In this document: one piece after another, positions 53,526-64,000 of the stretch
How the letters are laid out: the number at the start of each line of letters is the position of its first letter
Numbering within the stretch: the first letter of the stretch is position 1
From: Uranotaenia lowii
Lineage: Eukaryota > Arthropoda > Insecta > Diptera > Culicidae
NCBI RefSeq assembly: GCF_029784155.1
Contig: NC_073693.1
Coordinates: forward strand, 310,845,304-310,909,303
Length of the DNA: 64,000 nt
Direction: 5' to 3'
The notes under the pieces: model-generated
Told to the model about the DNA's origin: nothing
The model's database searches: none
What the model saw: only the letters and a program-made list of their open reading frames with translations
Made by a program: the position numbers and the translations under genes

Positions 53526-54470
53526 CTGAAACGAAAAATGGGTTTTAGGATCATGGTCATCGCCTATGATTGATTTTGAAATAAACAAGTTGAAGAGATT
53601 GTTGTACATATGTAGCCCATATGACCAGAAGGTTAACATAGAATTACGATAACCTCTTTCCTTTTGGTAATTAGTTTCTTGTTATAAATAAGTGAACTCG
53701 ATAAGGATTGAACAATTTTGCAGTTGAGTTAAATATCAGTATTAATAAAAATTTAACTTAATCTCACCACAAAACTTCATCAAATTTATCACTTGAACTT
53801 ACTTCGCAACATAAAAATATACAAAATACAAAAAAAAGGTCAGAATAAGCTTCTAGGTCCTAATCCTGATTAGGAACCAGATATTGATCTTATTCCGAAA
53901 CCTGATCCTAAATCAGATTCCAATCCTGATACTGAATCTAACGATTCTAATCCGAGACACAGTCGTCAAGAACATGATCCCGGATTATTAGTTTGAAATT
54001 TGTATGCTACTGAAATTGAAAGAGTTAATAGCATGGTTCCTGCACATGGATTATGAAGAAACCTTATTTTGATCTTGATCCTGGATCATGATCTCGATTA
54101 TTATCTTGAATCCTTGATGTCGGATACTGGATCATGATTCCGGATCCATTTCTTCTCAGATCCAGATTCTGGATCATTAATCCGCGCCCTGGCCTTGGTC
54201 TTGGATCGCGATTCCTGTTTTTGATCATGATAATGATCCTGGACCTTGAATTTTGATTCCGGATTTTGGTTTCTAGACCCCAATCCTTTATACTGATTCG
54301 ACTTCTGATTCTAATTCTGGATTGATTGCTCGATTGTTTGATTGGAGATACTTTAAATCTAATTCTGGAATTGACTCTGGACCTTAGCTCTAATTTAGAT
54401 TCCGGAATCCGGAACCCAGACCTGTAACTTTATACTGGGTTCTAATATTAGATTTTGGATTAAAAATCTA
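53526..54470. repeat. Transporter intron sequence leading into a degenerate TGATCC/TGATTC array
   Basis: After about 340 bases of AT-rich sequence, a low-complexity array of degenerate hexamers (TGATCC, TGATTC, GGATCA, GATTCC) runs from about 53865 to 54470. The same array resumes at about 62210 on the other side of a nested insertion. Confidence 0.7.
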
Positions 54471-55365
54471 CAGTACCGTTCATAATTGTATAGAAATTGG
54501 AAGCAAGCGCACTGTCACTTCGACTTTGAACTTCCATAACTTTTTACTCTGATGATATTTTTCGATCAATTTTTTTGCGTTAGATAGATCAACTATCACA
54601 CTATTATACCACAAAATTTGAGCTTTCTGGAGTTTGTGTAATTCTACGAAAATCGGACTTTTTGGACTTTTCTCATTCAAACTGCAATATCTCAGAAACT
54701 ACGCTACATTTTTCATTGAAATTTTACAGAGTGATTGTTGAAATATGAAGCTAACTTGTCTGAAGTTTTCGAAAAATTCTATCGATGAAATCAAAAGTTA
54801 CGTGAGGTGCAATATTTCAGGCATGAACCTTGAAATGCGATTTCTATAGAATTTTGGACGATTCGTGAGAACAAAAATCGTTTCCATCCAACAATCAGTC
54901 AAAAAATGTCTGGCAAAATCAATGAAGAAATGAAAAAATGGAATTAAAGATCTTTTTGTGTTTTGAAATCAGAATCTTGCAATATTTTTTTGATTTTTTG
55001 GTTGAAATAAACTTACTGGTTCATCAGTCTTATCGGGTACACGAATCTATGAATACGCGTGTTTTCACATCGTATTATTTTCGGAAAAACCATCGATAAA
55101 ACGTTTCTTAAAAGTGATAATTATCACTTTAAAATATGTCTCAGCATTCATATAAGGACAAGCGAGTGTTAAAATTTATTTCAAACTACTGAAAGTCTTG
55201 AAATATCGAATATTCTGTTTGTCGGATTGATACTATTGTTGACACTCAGTGACCCGAGCAGAAGGTGATAACTAACCTCAAAAACGTTTGAAAAAGCGCA
55301 ACTCGTTTTTTGATCGTCGTCAAGTTAAAAAGTGAACTTCTGCGGAAGTAGACTTCTTTCCCGCC

Positions 55366-56780
55366 ATGGCGGGAACATCCCCAGGGGATCCTCCCTATCC
55401 GATTGAGGGAACCTTACCAGCCTACATGGCAACACGCCGTAACGATGGAATACTTCGTGTGCTATTGCTCCGTGCTAAAGTAGTTAGAGAATCGAATGAA
55501 AATGATGTCCATCAAACTCCAAACTCTCAAATTAGTCAGCAAGTGGAGCAAGATAGATTGCCATCAAACCCATTCTTAATTGCCCGTTCTATCGAAGCTG
55601 TTATCGGGTATGAAAATCGATCGTTGGTAACCGCCGCAAAAGAAGCACGGGGTACACGATATGTTCTCCGTACTCAGTCTCCCCAAGTGTACAAGGCTCT
55701 TTTGGAAATGTCGCATCTACTTGATGAAGATAAAACTCCAGTGGAAGTGGTTGATCATCCCAGGTACAATTTTACAAAAGGGATAGTATACGACGTGGAT
55801 ACCATCAAAGTCCCAGATCAAGATCTTCTAAATGAACTGAAGAACCAAGGAGTCACAGCCGTCAGACGGATAACAAAAACAGAGAACAAAGTTGTTAAAA
55901 ATACACCGCTGATAATACTTACGTTCCGAGGAACAATTCGTCCCGATCATATATTCTTTGGTTTCATCCGCATCAATGTACGAACATATTACGACAATGT
56001 ACAAATATGCCGTAACTGTGCAGCTTACGGACATTCCCCTAAGAATTGCACAAGTGAAACGGTGTGCCTTACTTGCTCCCAAAGCCATCAAACTCTGGAA
56101 AACCAACCTTGCCCCAATCCTCCTTACTGCTGTCATTGTGAAGGTGGTCATTCTCCGGTGAGCAAAGTCTGTCCTGTTTTTCGGAAAGAAGAAGCAGTGA
56201 TACGTCTTAAAACTGATCGGGGAATTTCTTTCATCGAGGCGCGAAAAGAAATAGAAGAGTCGTCGAAGGCTCCTAGCTACGCCAGTAAAGTGCAAGGCCG
56301 TTTGAACGATAGCTCCGATAAAGACCGAGAGATTAAAATTCTTCGTGACGAGCTTGAAAAAATACGCGAGCAAATGAAGCACTAAAATCGGAGCTCGAAG
56401 CCCTTAAGCAAAACATCAATCTTTCTGCACCATCAACCATTTATCAAAATAAAACATCTGAACCAAAAGAAACACACCAGACTAATACTTCGAACGATAA
56501 AACTCAACAACTCGAAAAAACGCACATCTCTCGGAAAGACTCGGGACCGAAACAATCGAAAACAAATAACCAACCAAAACCTCAACGAATCTCGAAAAGC
56601 TACTCCCAAAATTCTATAAATCGAATCGCCACTAGAAGCATGAGCAGAAAAAGAAATTTGGATATATCTCCCACATCAACAGATTCCGATCTAAAGAGAT
56701 TTTCAACCTGCCCGGAACCTAGTCAAGAGGTGATCATATCCACTGATGACACCGAGATGCTCTCTAGCGACCACGAATAA
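55366..56780 (+). pseudogene. LINE ORF1 (gag-like) with one frameshift
   Basis: ORF1 proteins bind the LINE RNA. The first frame (55366-56385, 339 codons) has an RRM-like middle and three CCHC knuckles: CRNCAAYGHSPKNC, CLTCSQSHQTLENQPC and CCHCEGGHSPVSKVC, at about residues 212-270. It then has a short acidic/coiled-coil segment. Near 56375-56382 a one-base loss shifts the frame; the second frame continues with a Ser/Thr/Lys-rich tail to TAA at 56778-56780. Original length would be about 470 residues. Confidence 0.85.
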
Positions 56781-56827
56781 AACAACTTTTGCTTCATAAA
56801 TAATCACCTAATATTTATTGTTTCTAA

Positions 56828-59800
56828 ATGGTCAACTACACAAAAATAACTGATCAGCAACTTATCAACAATATATCCAAAAAACAAACAACCACTGTTC
56901 TTCCACAAAACACTACCGTCTCAGCTGTCGCTGACGGCTGCCAACCGGAATCTTCAGATCTAATCACACAGGACATCACAAGACGAATCAACACCATCGT
57001 ACCGTCGCTTCCATGAAACAACGTAGACAATCTTGCCACAGAAGCTCCGCAATCATCACTTCCCCCGCATAGCCTTTCACAGGCCCCACCGTCGATCCAA
57101 GGGACTTCGGTGGTTGCTAGTGTTTGGCAACCGGGGGGTACTAAGGTCAGTATCCAATCCGCTATGAACGAAACTGTTCCTACTCGTCCACCAATTCCAG
57201 GATTTGCGGCAGACTGGGACCCAGGCGAGGGAACCAGCTCTCGTTTCGCTCCGAAAAATACTTCCTCAATCCCAGCATCGCATCTTCTCAACGTAAAACA
57301 CATTTCCAACAAACAAGCCGAAACCCGGACACCTTCGATAGCAAGTGACTGCTGCGAATCTCGAGCTCAACTGAGGAATAGTAATCCCGCCCGCTGTCAA
57401 GCTCGCCAGTGGAACACCTCCCCGCTCAACACTCCCGAGGACCTCGCATGTAGAGAGCAACACAAGGTCAACTCTCTTTTGCTCAACTCCTACCCCCGGC
57501 GTCTCAATCCATCTACCAAACGAAAATATCTCTGAGCTGGAGACGAGTGAAAACAACAACAATCATCTGAGTCTCTCGCCATTACCTCCCCCGCACAGCC
57601 TTTCACAGGCCCCGCCGTTGATCCAAGGGACTTCGGCGGTCGCTAGTGATCGGCAAACGGGAGGTCTAAAGGTTCGTTCATCCTCTTTCATAAGCCGAAC
57701 ATCAGCTATCGCTTCCAATTTTCCACAGTTTAAGGCATCTGAACCTACAGAAGACATCATCAGCTTTAACCAGATTTTTCACACCGAAACAGCACAATTC
57801 CCCCCGCACGGCCTTTCACAGGCCCCACCGCAGATCCAAGGGACTGCGGTGGTTGGCAGTGATCGGCAACCGGGAGGTACCAAGGTCAGTACCCTCTCCG
57901 ATATGAATGAAACAGTTACTACTGCTTCGCCACTTCTAGGCTCTTCACCAAATTCGGACCCCGAAAAAGAATTTCCACCACGTTCGGAATCAAATGATTC
58001 TTGTGAATCTCGACAGCAACCGCAAAATAGCAGAATCACCAGCCGTCTGGCCCTTCAGTGGAACATCAATGGTTTGATGAACATTTTAAACGATCTTGCT
58101 CTCCTCGTCACTCGCAACCCTCCAGATGTTCTCGCTCTCCAAGAATTGCATAGAATAAACTCTCCCCATCTTAACTCCTGGCTTGGCGGTAGGTATAAAT
58201 GGTACACAAAAAACGGAGAGACCAGATACCAAAACGTAGCGATTGTTGTTCGAAATCCTATTCCACATACTGTTATCAATTTGAGTAGTCCTCTCCTCGC
58301 GATCGGTATTAAAACCGAATCTCTTACACCGACTTCGTATGTGTCAATTTATTTGCCACCTGGAAAAATCTCTGATTTGGAAAAACATTTGACTGAGCTA
58401 CTCTCTCAACTCGACCGGCCGTTTATAATACTCGGAGATTTTAATGCTCATCACCGATCTTGGGGATCCTCGAAGTCGGATTCTCGCGGTGATATCATAT
58501 CCAAAATAACAGAAAAACTTGACCTCACGATTCTCAACAATGGCTCCGATACTTTCATGAGAGGCCAAACCAGATCAGCCATAGATCTGTCCATATGCTC
58601 ACCAGGTTTCGTCAGTTCAGTTGATTGGAGAGTTCATCATGACACCAGAGGAAGCGATCATTTTCCAATTGAAATAACCAAGAGAACAACTATTCCCATG
58701 CTACAACGTAAAAAAAGATGGTGCTATGATAAAGCAGATTGGGAAAACTTCGAAAATCTGTTACTAGAGAGGGTAGACTCTCACACCCATTACTCAGTGA
58801 ACGATCTCACCAGCATCATCTTCGAAGTTAGTCAAGAAAGTATTCCCCGTTCAGGAGGCCGAATATGTAAAAAAGCGACTCACTGGTGGAATGATGAAGT
58901 CAAGGCTGCCGTTAAAAATAGACGCAAGCATTTACGTGCCCTCAAAAAACTACCTTTAGGAGACCCGCGATATATTGAATATCATCACAATTATTGTACG
59001 GCAAGGAATTCTTGTCGGAAAATCATAGCTGATAGCAAACAACGCTGTTGGGAAGATTTCTTAGATGGAATAAGTTCCCAATCCTCGAGTTCCGAACTAT
59101 GGCGAAGGGTAAATTCTTTGAGTGGAAAACGTAGATCACAGGGTTTCTTTATAAAAGTGAATGGAAATTTTACTGAGGAACCATCTGAGATAGTAGAAGG
59201 CCTTGGAAATTATTTTGAGGATCTCTCTGCATCGATCAACTACGATCATGATTTTCTAGCATTAAAATCTAAAATAGAAGCAGAAGATATCACTTTCAAT
59301 CAAATGATCAACTTAGAATGTGACTACAATCAGACTTTCAGCATGAATGAACTTCTTTTTGCTCTAGACAGTTCAAGCGGACAGTCTACGGGACCTTGTA
59401 TGATTGGGTATCCCATGCTCAAACGTCTTCCTCTACCAGTAAAATCGGCACTTTTAAAATGTTACAACAATCTTTGGTGTGATGGAACTTTCCCAACAAG
59501 CTGGAGCAACAGTTATGTTGTTCCGATCCCAAAAAATGGCACACAATGTCGTGAGCCTAGCCACTTTCGTCCGATAAGTCTCACGAGCTGCCCTTCGAAA
59601 GTCTTTGAGAGGATGGTAAATCGTCGCTTAACAACCCTGTTAGAGGAAAACAAATTGTTAGACGATCGACAACATGCCTTCCGTAGAGGTCGCGGAACAG
59701 GAACGTACTTAGCAGCTGTTGGTGACGTTATTAACAAAGCAATTCAGAATGGTTTTCACGTTGATTTAGTTTCACTCGACATATCCAAAGCTTATAACCG

Positions 59801-61656
59801 AACTTGGAAAATGGGTATCCTTATGCAACTGAAATCTTGGGGAATAGATGGCCGCCTTGGAAAATTCATCTGTAATTTCATGTCTGATCGAACTTTTCAA
59901 GTAATCGTCGGAGATACCAAGTCATCAATCAAACACGAAGAGAACGGGGTACCACAAGGATCCGTGTTGGCAGTTACTCTCTTTTTGATTGCAATGAACT
60001 CACTTTTTGCAGTTTTGAATAAAGGAATTCATGTTTTTCTATACGCCGACGATATTATAATTATCGTCACGGGAAAAAGCTTAAAAATAAATCGTCGTAA
60101 AATACAACTGGCAGTCAATCGCATATCAGGGTGGTCAAAATCTGTGGGATTTTCCATGTCAGCCGAGAAATGTATAAGAAGCCACATTTGCTTGGAAAAT
60201 CACCATCCATGGAAGTACAAAATAGAGCTCGAAAACAAAGAAATCCCATACCGAAAAGAACCGAAAATACTCGGAATAACGCTTGATCGCAGATTTTGTT
60301 TTGAACCGCACTGCAAACGAGTAAAACATGAAATTGCAAGCCGCTCAAGGCTGATAAAGACGATCAGCAAGCGCCATAATTTGAACAATCGTCGAACGCT
60401 GATAAGGATCGGTAACTGTGTAGTTACAAGCAGGCTACTCTATGGGCTGGAGATCACAAGTGGTGCTTTTGATAAACTCATTGATATTTTGAGTCCAGTC
60501 TACAACACTATGATTAGAAATGCCAGTGGTTTATTACCCAGCTCCCCAGCACTTACTGCTTGTGCAGAAGCTGGTGTTCTACCTTTTCATATGATAGTGG
60601 CCCTTCATACAATCAAGAAGGCGATCAGTATAGCTGAAAAGTCACTTGTGAACCAAAGCGAACATACTTTGTACAACAAAGCTACAGAAATTTTTCGTAA
60701 ATATACGAGGTTGGAACTGCCAAGTACAGAACGTCTAGAGCGAATTGGCGATCAACGATGGAACGCAGGTAACTTAAAGGTAGAGCTGGAAATCAAGAAG
60801 AAGATACGCGCCGGAGACCCTAAGAGGAAGGTAATAGCACACTACAACTCCTTAATCGAGAGGAACTACTTCTTTTTTGAAAAATACTTCACTGATGGTT
60901 CTAAATTGTCAGAAAAAGTCGGAGTCAGATTTTTAGGTCCTTCTGTGGCAATCGCAAAAAACCTACCCGGACAAGTCACTGTTTTTTTCTGCTGAAGTAG
61001 CCGCTTTACTACTAGCTTTGCGTCATATCACATCTTCTGGAAACGCTGTTATTTTTACCGACTCTGCCAGCGCGTTAAGTGCTTTGCAGAATCCAAAAAA
61101 TCGACACCCTTGGATTCAAAGAATTCAAAAACTCCATCCAACAAATGTATCTTTCTGCTGGATACCAGGTCACTCTGGTATTCGTGGCAATGAAGAAGCG
61201 GACAAGTTAGCTGCACTCGGCCGTGATGAAGAATCAGATCCTATCAATATTCCTGCTTCGGACATACATCTGTGGGTCAAAAAAAAAATTTGGGAAACAT
61301 GGCTGAACACCTGGCGAACGAACAGAAACCTAGCATTGGTCAAAATCAAAGGAGAACCTTTCATCTGGAACGACCGAGAAATTAGACAAGAGCAAATCGT
61401 TTTGTCAAGGCTAAGAGTAGGACACACAAGGCTAACTCATCGTCATACCATTGAAGGAGGAGCCGTCCCAAATTGTGAGCACTGTAACTGTAGATTGAAT
61501 GTGGAACACATCATCGTAGAATGTCCCGGTCTCCATGGTATCAGAGAATCACATGACATCGATAAATCTATCCGCAACGCACTATCAAATGACCCAGCAA
61601 ACGAAGAAAAATTATTAAGTTTTTTAAAAGAATCGTGTATTTACGACGAATTGTAA
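56828..61656 (+). pseudogene. LINE ORF2 (endonuclease, RT, RNase H), broken
   Basis: ORF2 would encode the enzymes for target-primed reverse transcription. The start is probably 56828. Lesions: TGA at 57014-57016, a frame change between about 57330 and 57540, and an extra T in the T7 run at 60982-60988 inside RNase H. Domains: N-terminal region with three PPHSLSQAPP-type modules; APE-type endonuclease (LALQWNINGL near 58047, LALQELHRINS, LGDFNAHHRSWGS, GSDHFPIEI); reverse transcriptase (FRPISLTSCPSKVFERM, HAFRRGRGTGTYLAAV, VSLDISKAYNRT, GVPQGSVLAVTLFL, YADD at 60042-60053); RNase H (FTDGSKLS, then in the shifted frame IFTDSASALSAL and WIPGHSGIRGNEEADKLA); and a terminal CEHCNCRLNVEHIIVEC motif. 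The main frame 57618-60995 is clean for 1125 codons. Confidence 0.9.
57058..57930 (+). repeat. Three imperfect direct repeats at the start of LINE ORF2
   Basis: The block CCTTTCACAGGCCCC followed by ATCCAAGGGACT and CAACCGGGGGG-like sequence recurs at about 57073, 57599 and 57813. The stretch 57330-57540 also resembles the first part of the endonuclease at 57985-58175 (CESRAQ..., REQHKVNS against QELHRINS), so a larger segment was duplicated and then decayed. Confidence 0.75.
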
Positions 61657-62189
61657 TCCTTTTGTACGAATTTTAAATCTTCTAGAGGCGAACCAGCCTG
61701 TGGCTGAAAACCTCTCAAATAAAGAAAAAAAAAAAACTTACTGGTTGTAAAACATAAAAAATGATTTTCCTATGAAAACATTCGTCCAAAATTCTATAGA
61801 AATCGCATTTCTAGGTTCATGCCTGAAATATTGTACCTCGCGTAACTTTTGATCCCATCGATAAAATTTTCCAAAAACTTCAGAAATGATAGCTTCACAT
61901 TTTAACAATCACTCTGCAAAATTTCAACAAAAAATGTAGCGTAGTTTCTGAGATATTGCAGTTTGAATGAGAAAAGTCGAAAAAGTCCGATTTTCGTAGA
62001 ATTAATGTATCTCAGGCCACACAAACTCCAGAAAGCTCAAAGTTCGTGATATAATAGTGTGATAATTGATGTATCTAACGCAGAAAATTAGATCAAAAAA
62101 TATCATCATAGTAAAAAGTTATGAAAGTTAAAAATCGAAGTGACAGTGCGCGTGCTTTCAATTTCTATACAATTATGAACGGTACTGTA

Positions 62190-64000
62190 TATGATGGGCC
62201 CCAACTATGCTCGTGAATTGTAACCCCGAATTCTGATTCTGATACTGATCATGATCCCGAATTCTGATTTTGGACCCTGATATCAGATTCTAAATCTTTG
62301 ATCGTGATCCCAGATTCTAATCCTAATCATGATCTTGATCCCGGACCTGGATTATCATGTCGGATTCTGCATCTTGGTCCTGGATGACGATCTCAGATTC
62401 TGACCCTGATAGCAATCCTGGACTTGGATCTCAATCCCGGACTCTAGTTCCTAAGTCCAGATCCTCTATACTGATCCGTATTCTGATCTTACATGCTAGT
62501 TCTGGACCCTGTTCCTAATTCTAATACTGATCCTGATTCTTGATTCGGGATCGTTATCCCAGATTCCGAATTTATAATCGTGATTCCAGATTTTGGCATC
62601 CTTGATTCTCATTCTTATCGTGATGCTGGGTCCTGAATTTGGATCCTAAATCCTGGTCTCGCACTCTGATTGCAGTACCTGATCCTAGAATCTGATTCAG
62701 GATACTTATCAAGTTTCTTGGATGCTAATTCCGATTTCTGATCCCGGATTCTGTTGCTGATCCTGGGTCCTGACCCAGAATCTAGATCATAGACCATGAT
62801 GCATATTTTGGCCCCCAATTCCGATAGCTGATAGTTGATGGTTGATTCCCAGATTCAGAACCTGATATCAGATCCTAAACCTCAGGATCCTAATGCCTAT
62901 CCTGGATGCTGATGCAGATTTTGGATCTTTGAACCAGTACTAGAGCCTTGATTTTGGATTTCAAATCCTTCTGAACTCGATGTCTTATTTCGAGTGCTGA
63001 TCCTAGATAAAGGTAGGATATTGCTCTGTTTATCCGATTTGCCAGGATTTAATACAAAATTTCGAAACAGTCCAGTCTGGCTCGGTCGCCCAGATTTCGT
63101 TTCCAAAAACCCGGATATTCCCCGCATTTATTCACTTTCAAAAACAAATTGTTTGTGAATTTTTTTTATTTATGCCTCCAAAACTATTTTTTTTTTTGTT
63201 TTGAAAAAATAATCATGTAAGGTTTTTTGAAAGCCTTAAAATACGATATGAAATCTGTCGATGAGTGTCGATGAAAAAAAAATTAAATTTATTTTCCTCT
63301 TAACTTTTGTTGATTGATTTCTGGGTGTTGACAAAATTTGCCCGGATATTGCTCGGACTTTTGGTCGTCAATTTTGAAATAAAATGCCCGGATTTTGCCA
63401 GGTTTTTATATGAAATTGTCAGGATTTGTCGCGCTGAAGAAATCTGATGGTTGAAAATAGATTTGATTCTGATCCTAATTCTGAGCTCTGATCTTGATCT
63501 TTATCCTAGACCCCGATCCTGGATTCTGATTTTGATCAAATATTTTATAGAATCTAGCATAAAAACGTTAAATTAATCAAGAGAATATTTAAAAAAAAAT
63601 CCACAACTACAAACCTAGACGTGGTCCTGATTTCGATCGAGGATCAATGGTAAACATCAGCTACTGTTCATGAATATAGAAAAAATATATTGTTCATGGT
63701 TTTTTTTTTGTTCCGGATTTTGATTCTGATCACGAATTCCGTTCCTGATCTTTACCCTGGACCTTGATCCTAGATCTTTATCTGAGCCTAAGATTTCGAT
63801 CATAAATCCTGATTCCGATGCTAAATCTTGAATTCTATCTTGAATCCTGGTTTCGATTTCAGATCCAGATTTCTTATTCTGATACTGACCTGATCACCGC
63901 CCCTAAATCTGGATCTTGATCCGAGTTCTGATCCTGTTCCGAATACTAATGCTGATTCCGAATTCTGATTACCCAGCAAACATAAAATCGCATTAAAAAT
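62190..64000. repeat. Degenerate TGATCC/TGATTC array with an embedded GCCCGGAT repeat
   Basis: Low-complexity hexamer-like words (CTGATCCTGATTCTGA type) occupy about 62210-63010 and 63450-64000 and match the array at 53865-54470. Between them, about 63020-63430 is a diverged copy of the GCCCGGAT-rich repeat at 27610-27794. No gene was seen. Confidence 0.7.

Larger units (their letters stand above)
55022..61736 (+). mobile_element. Full-length I-group-like LINE (6.7 kb) with 10-bp+ TSD
   Basis: The element runs from a 5' UTR (55022-55365) through ORF1 and ORF2 to a 3' UTR with AATAAAG and a poly(A) tail. CTTACTGGTT flanks it (55012-55021 and 61737-61746). It interrupts the spacer of the Tc1-like foldback element. 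It is structurally complete, but both ORFs are broken. RNase H plus CCHC-bearing ORF1 places it with the I/LOA/Outcast-type non-LTR elements; the exact clade is undetermined. Confidence 0.92.
54471..62187. mobile_element. Tc1-like foldback element with ~430-bp TIRs, split by a LINE
   Basis: The ends CAGTACCGTTCATAATTGTA and complement are flanked by TA (54469-54470 and 62188-62189), the Tc1/mariner duplication. The two arms (54471 to about 54900, and about 61747-62187) are inverted copies of about 430 bp, diverged by scattered substitutions. Only about 110 bp of unique spacer lies between them, where the LINE inserted. No transposase remains. Confidence 0.9.

Noticed and set aside
57110..57535. 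141-codon frame as an independent gene
   Set aside because: It is in frame with the LINE ORF2 start at 56828 after a stop and carries the same repeat modules; it is part of the broken ORF2.

Overview
The window is nuclear DNA from an insect, most likely a culicid mosquito. Three things point there: spliced insect orthologues (Vps11, a dolichyldiphosphatase, Tctp exon 1, a GNBP-like immune gene and a sugar transporter), AT-rich intergenic DNA, and a dense load of transposable elements of types common in mosquitoes (Pao/BEL, several non-LTR retrotransposon groups, hAT and Tc1/mariner elements, MITEs with 4-bp target duplications, a Helitron and a tRNA-derived SINE). Species assignment is inference; no database was searched.

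Layout. 1-3124: 3' part of Vps11 (+), five exons. 3945-11590: a decayed LINE fragment (-) split by a structurally complete Pao/BEL retrotransposon (4061-11443) with apparently identical 652-bp LTRs, a CTTAC target duplication and one uninterrupted 2006-codon gag-pol frame. 12629-13668: complete four-exon dolichyldiphosphatase gene (-). 14042-20360: a cluster of MITE-like elements with precise target duplications (AAAT, ATTT, TTA). 21761-21868: promoter and exon 1 of Tctp (+), running into a 500-N gap. 22493-26820: a 9-bp satellite with a higher-order duplication. 29667-30117: the first two exons of a GNBP/beta-1,3-glucan-binding-protein-like gene (-). The bodies of both Tctp and GNBP are missing and may lie in the gap.

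31560-40310 is a transposon graveyard: a craniofacial-type LINE relic (-), an RNase-H-bearing LINE (+) split by a hAT-type element, a LINE 5' fragment (-), and another LINE (-) split by a short hAT MITE and by what looks like a composite hAT insertion (two hAT copies plus about 0.56 kb between them, flanked only on the outside by an 8-bp duplication). 40577-51660 holds more MITEs, a 2.16-kb foldback palindrome with an element in one arm only, a truncated mariner, a Helitron with three 5' termini, and three copies of one LINE family. 52669-53525: last two exons of a Tret1-like sugar transporter (-). 53865-64000: a degenerate TGATCC/TGATTC-type low-complexity array invaded by a Tc1-like foldback element, itself invaded by a full-length but broken LINE with its own target duplication.

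The cellular genes are unrelated single-copy loci (endolysosomal tethering, dolichol recycling, growth/TOP mRNA, immune recognition, sugar transport). The main scientific interest is the nested transposons, whose order of insertion can be read from target-site duplications.
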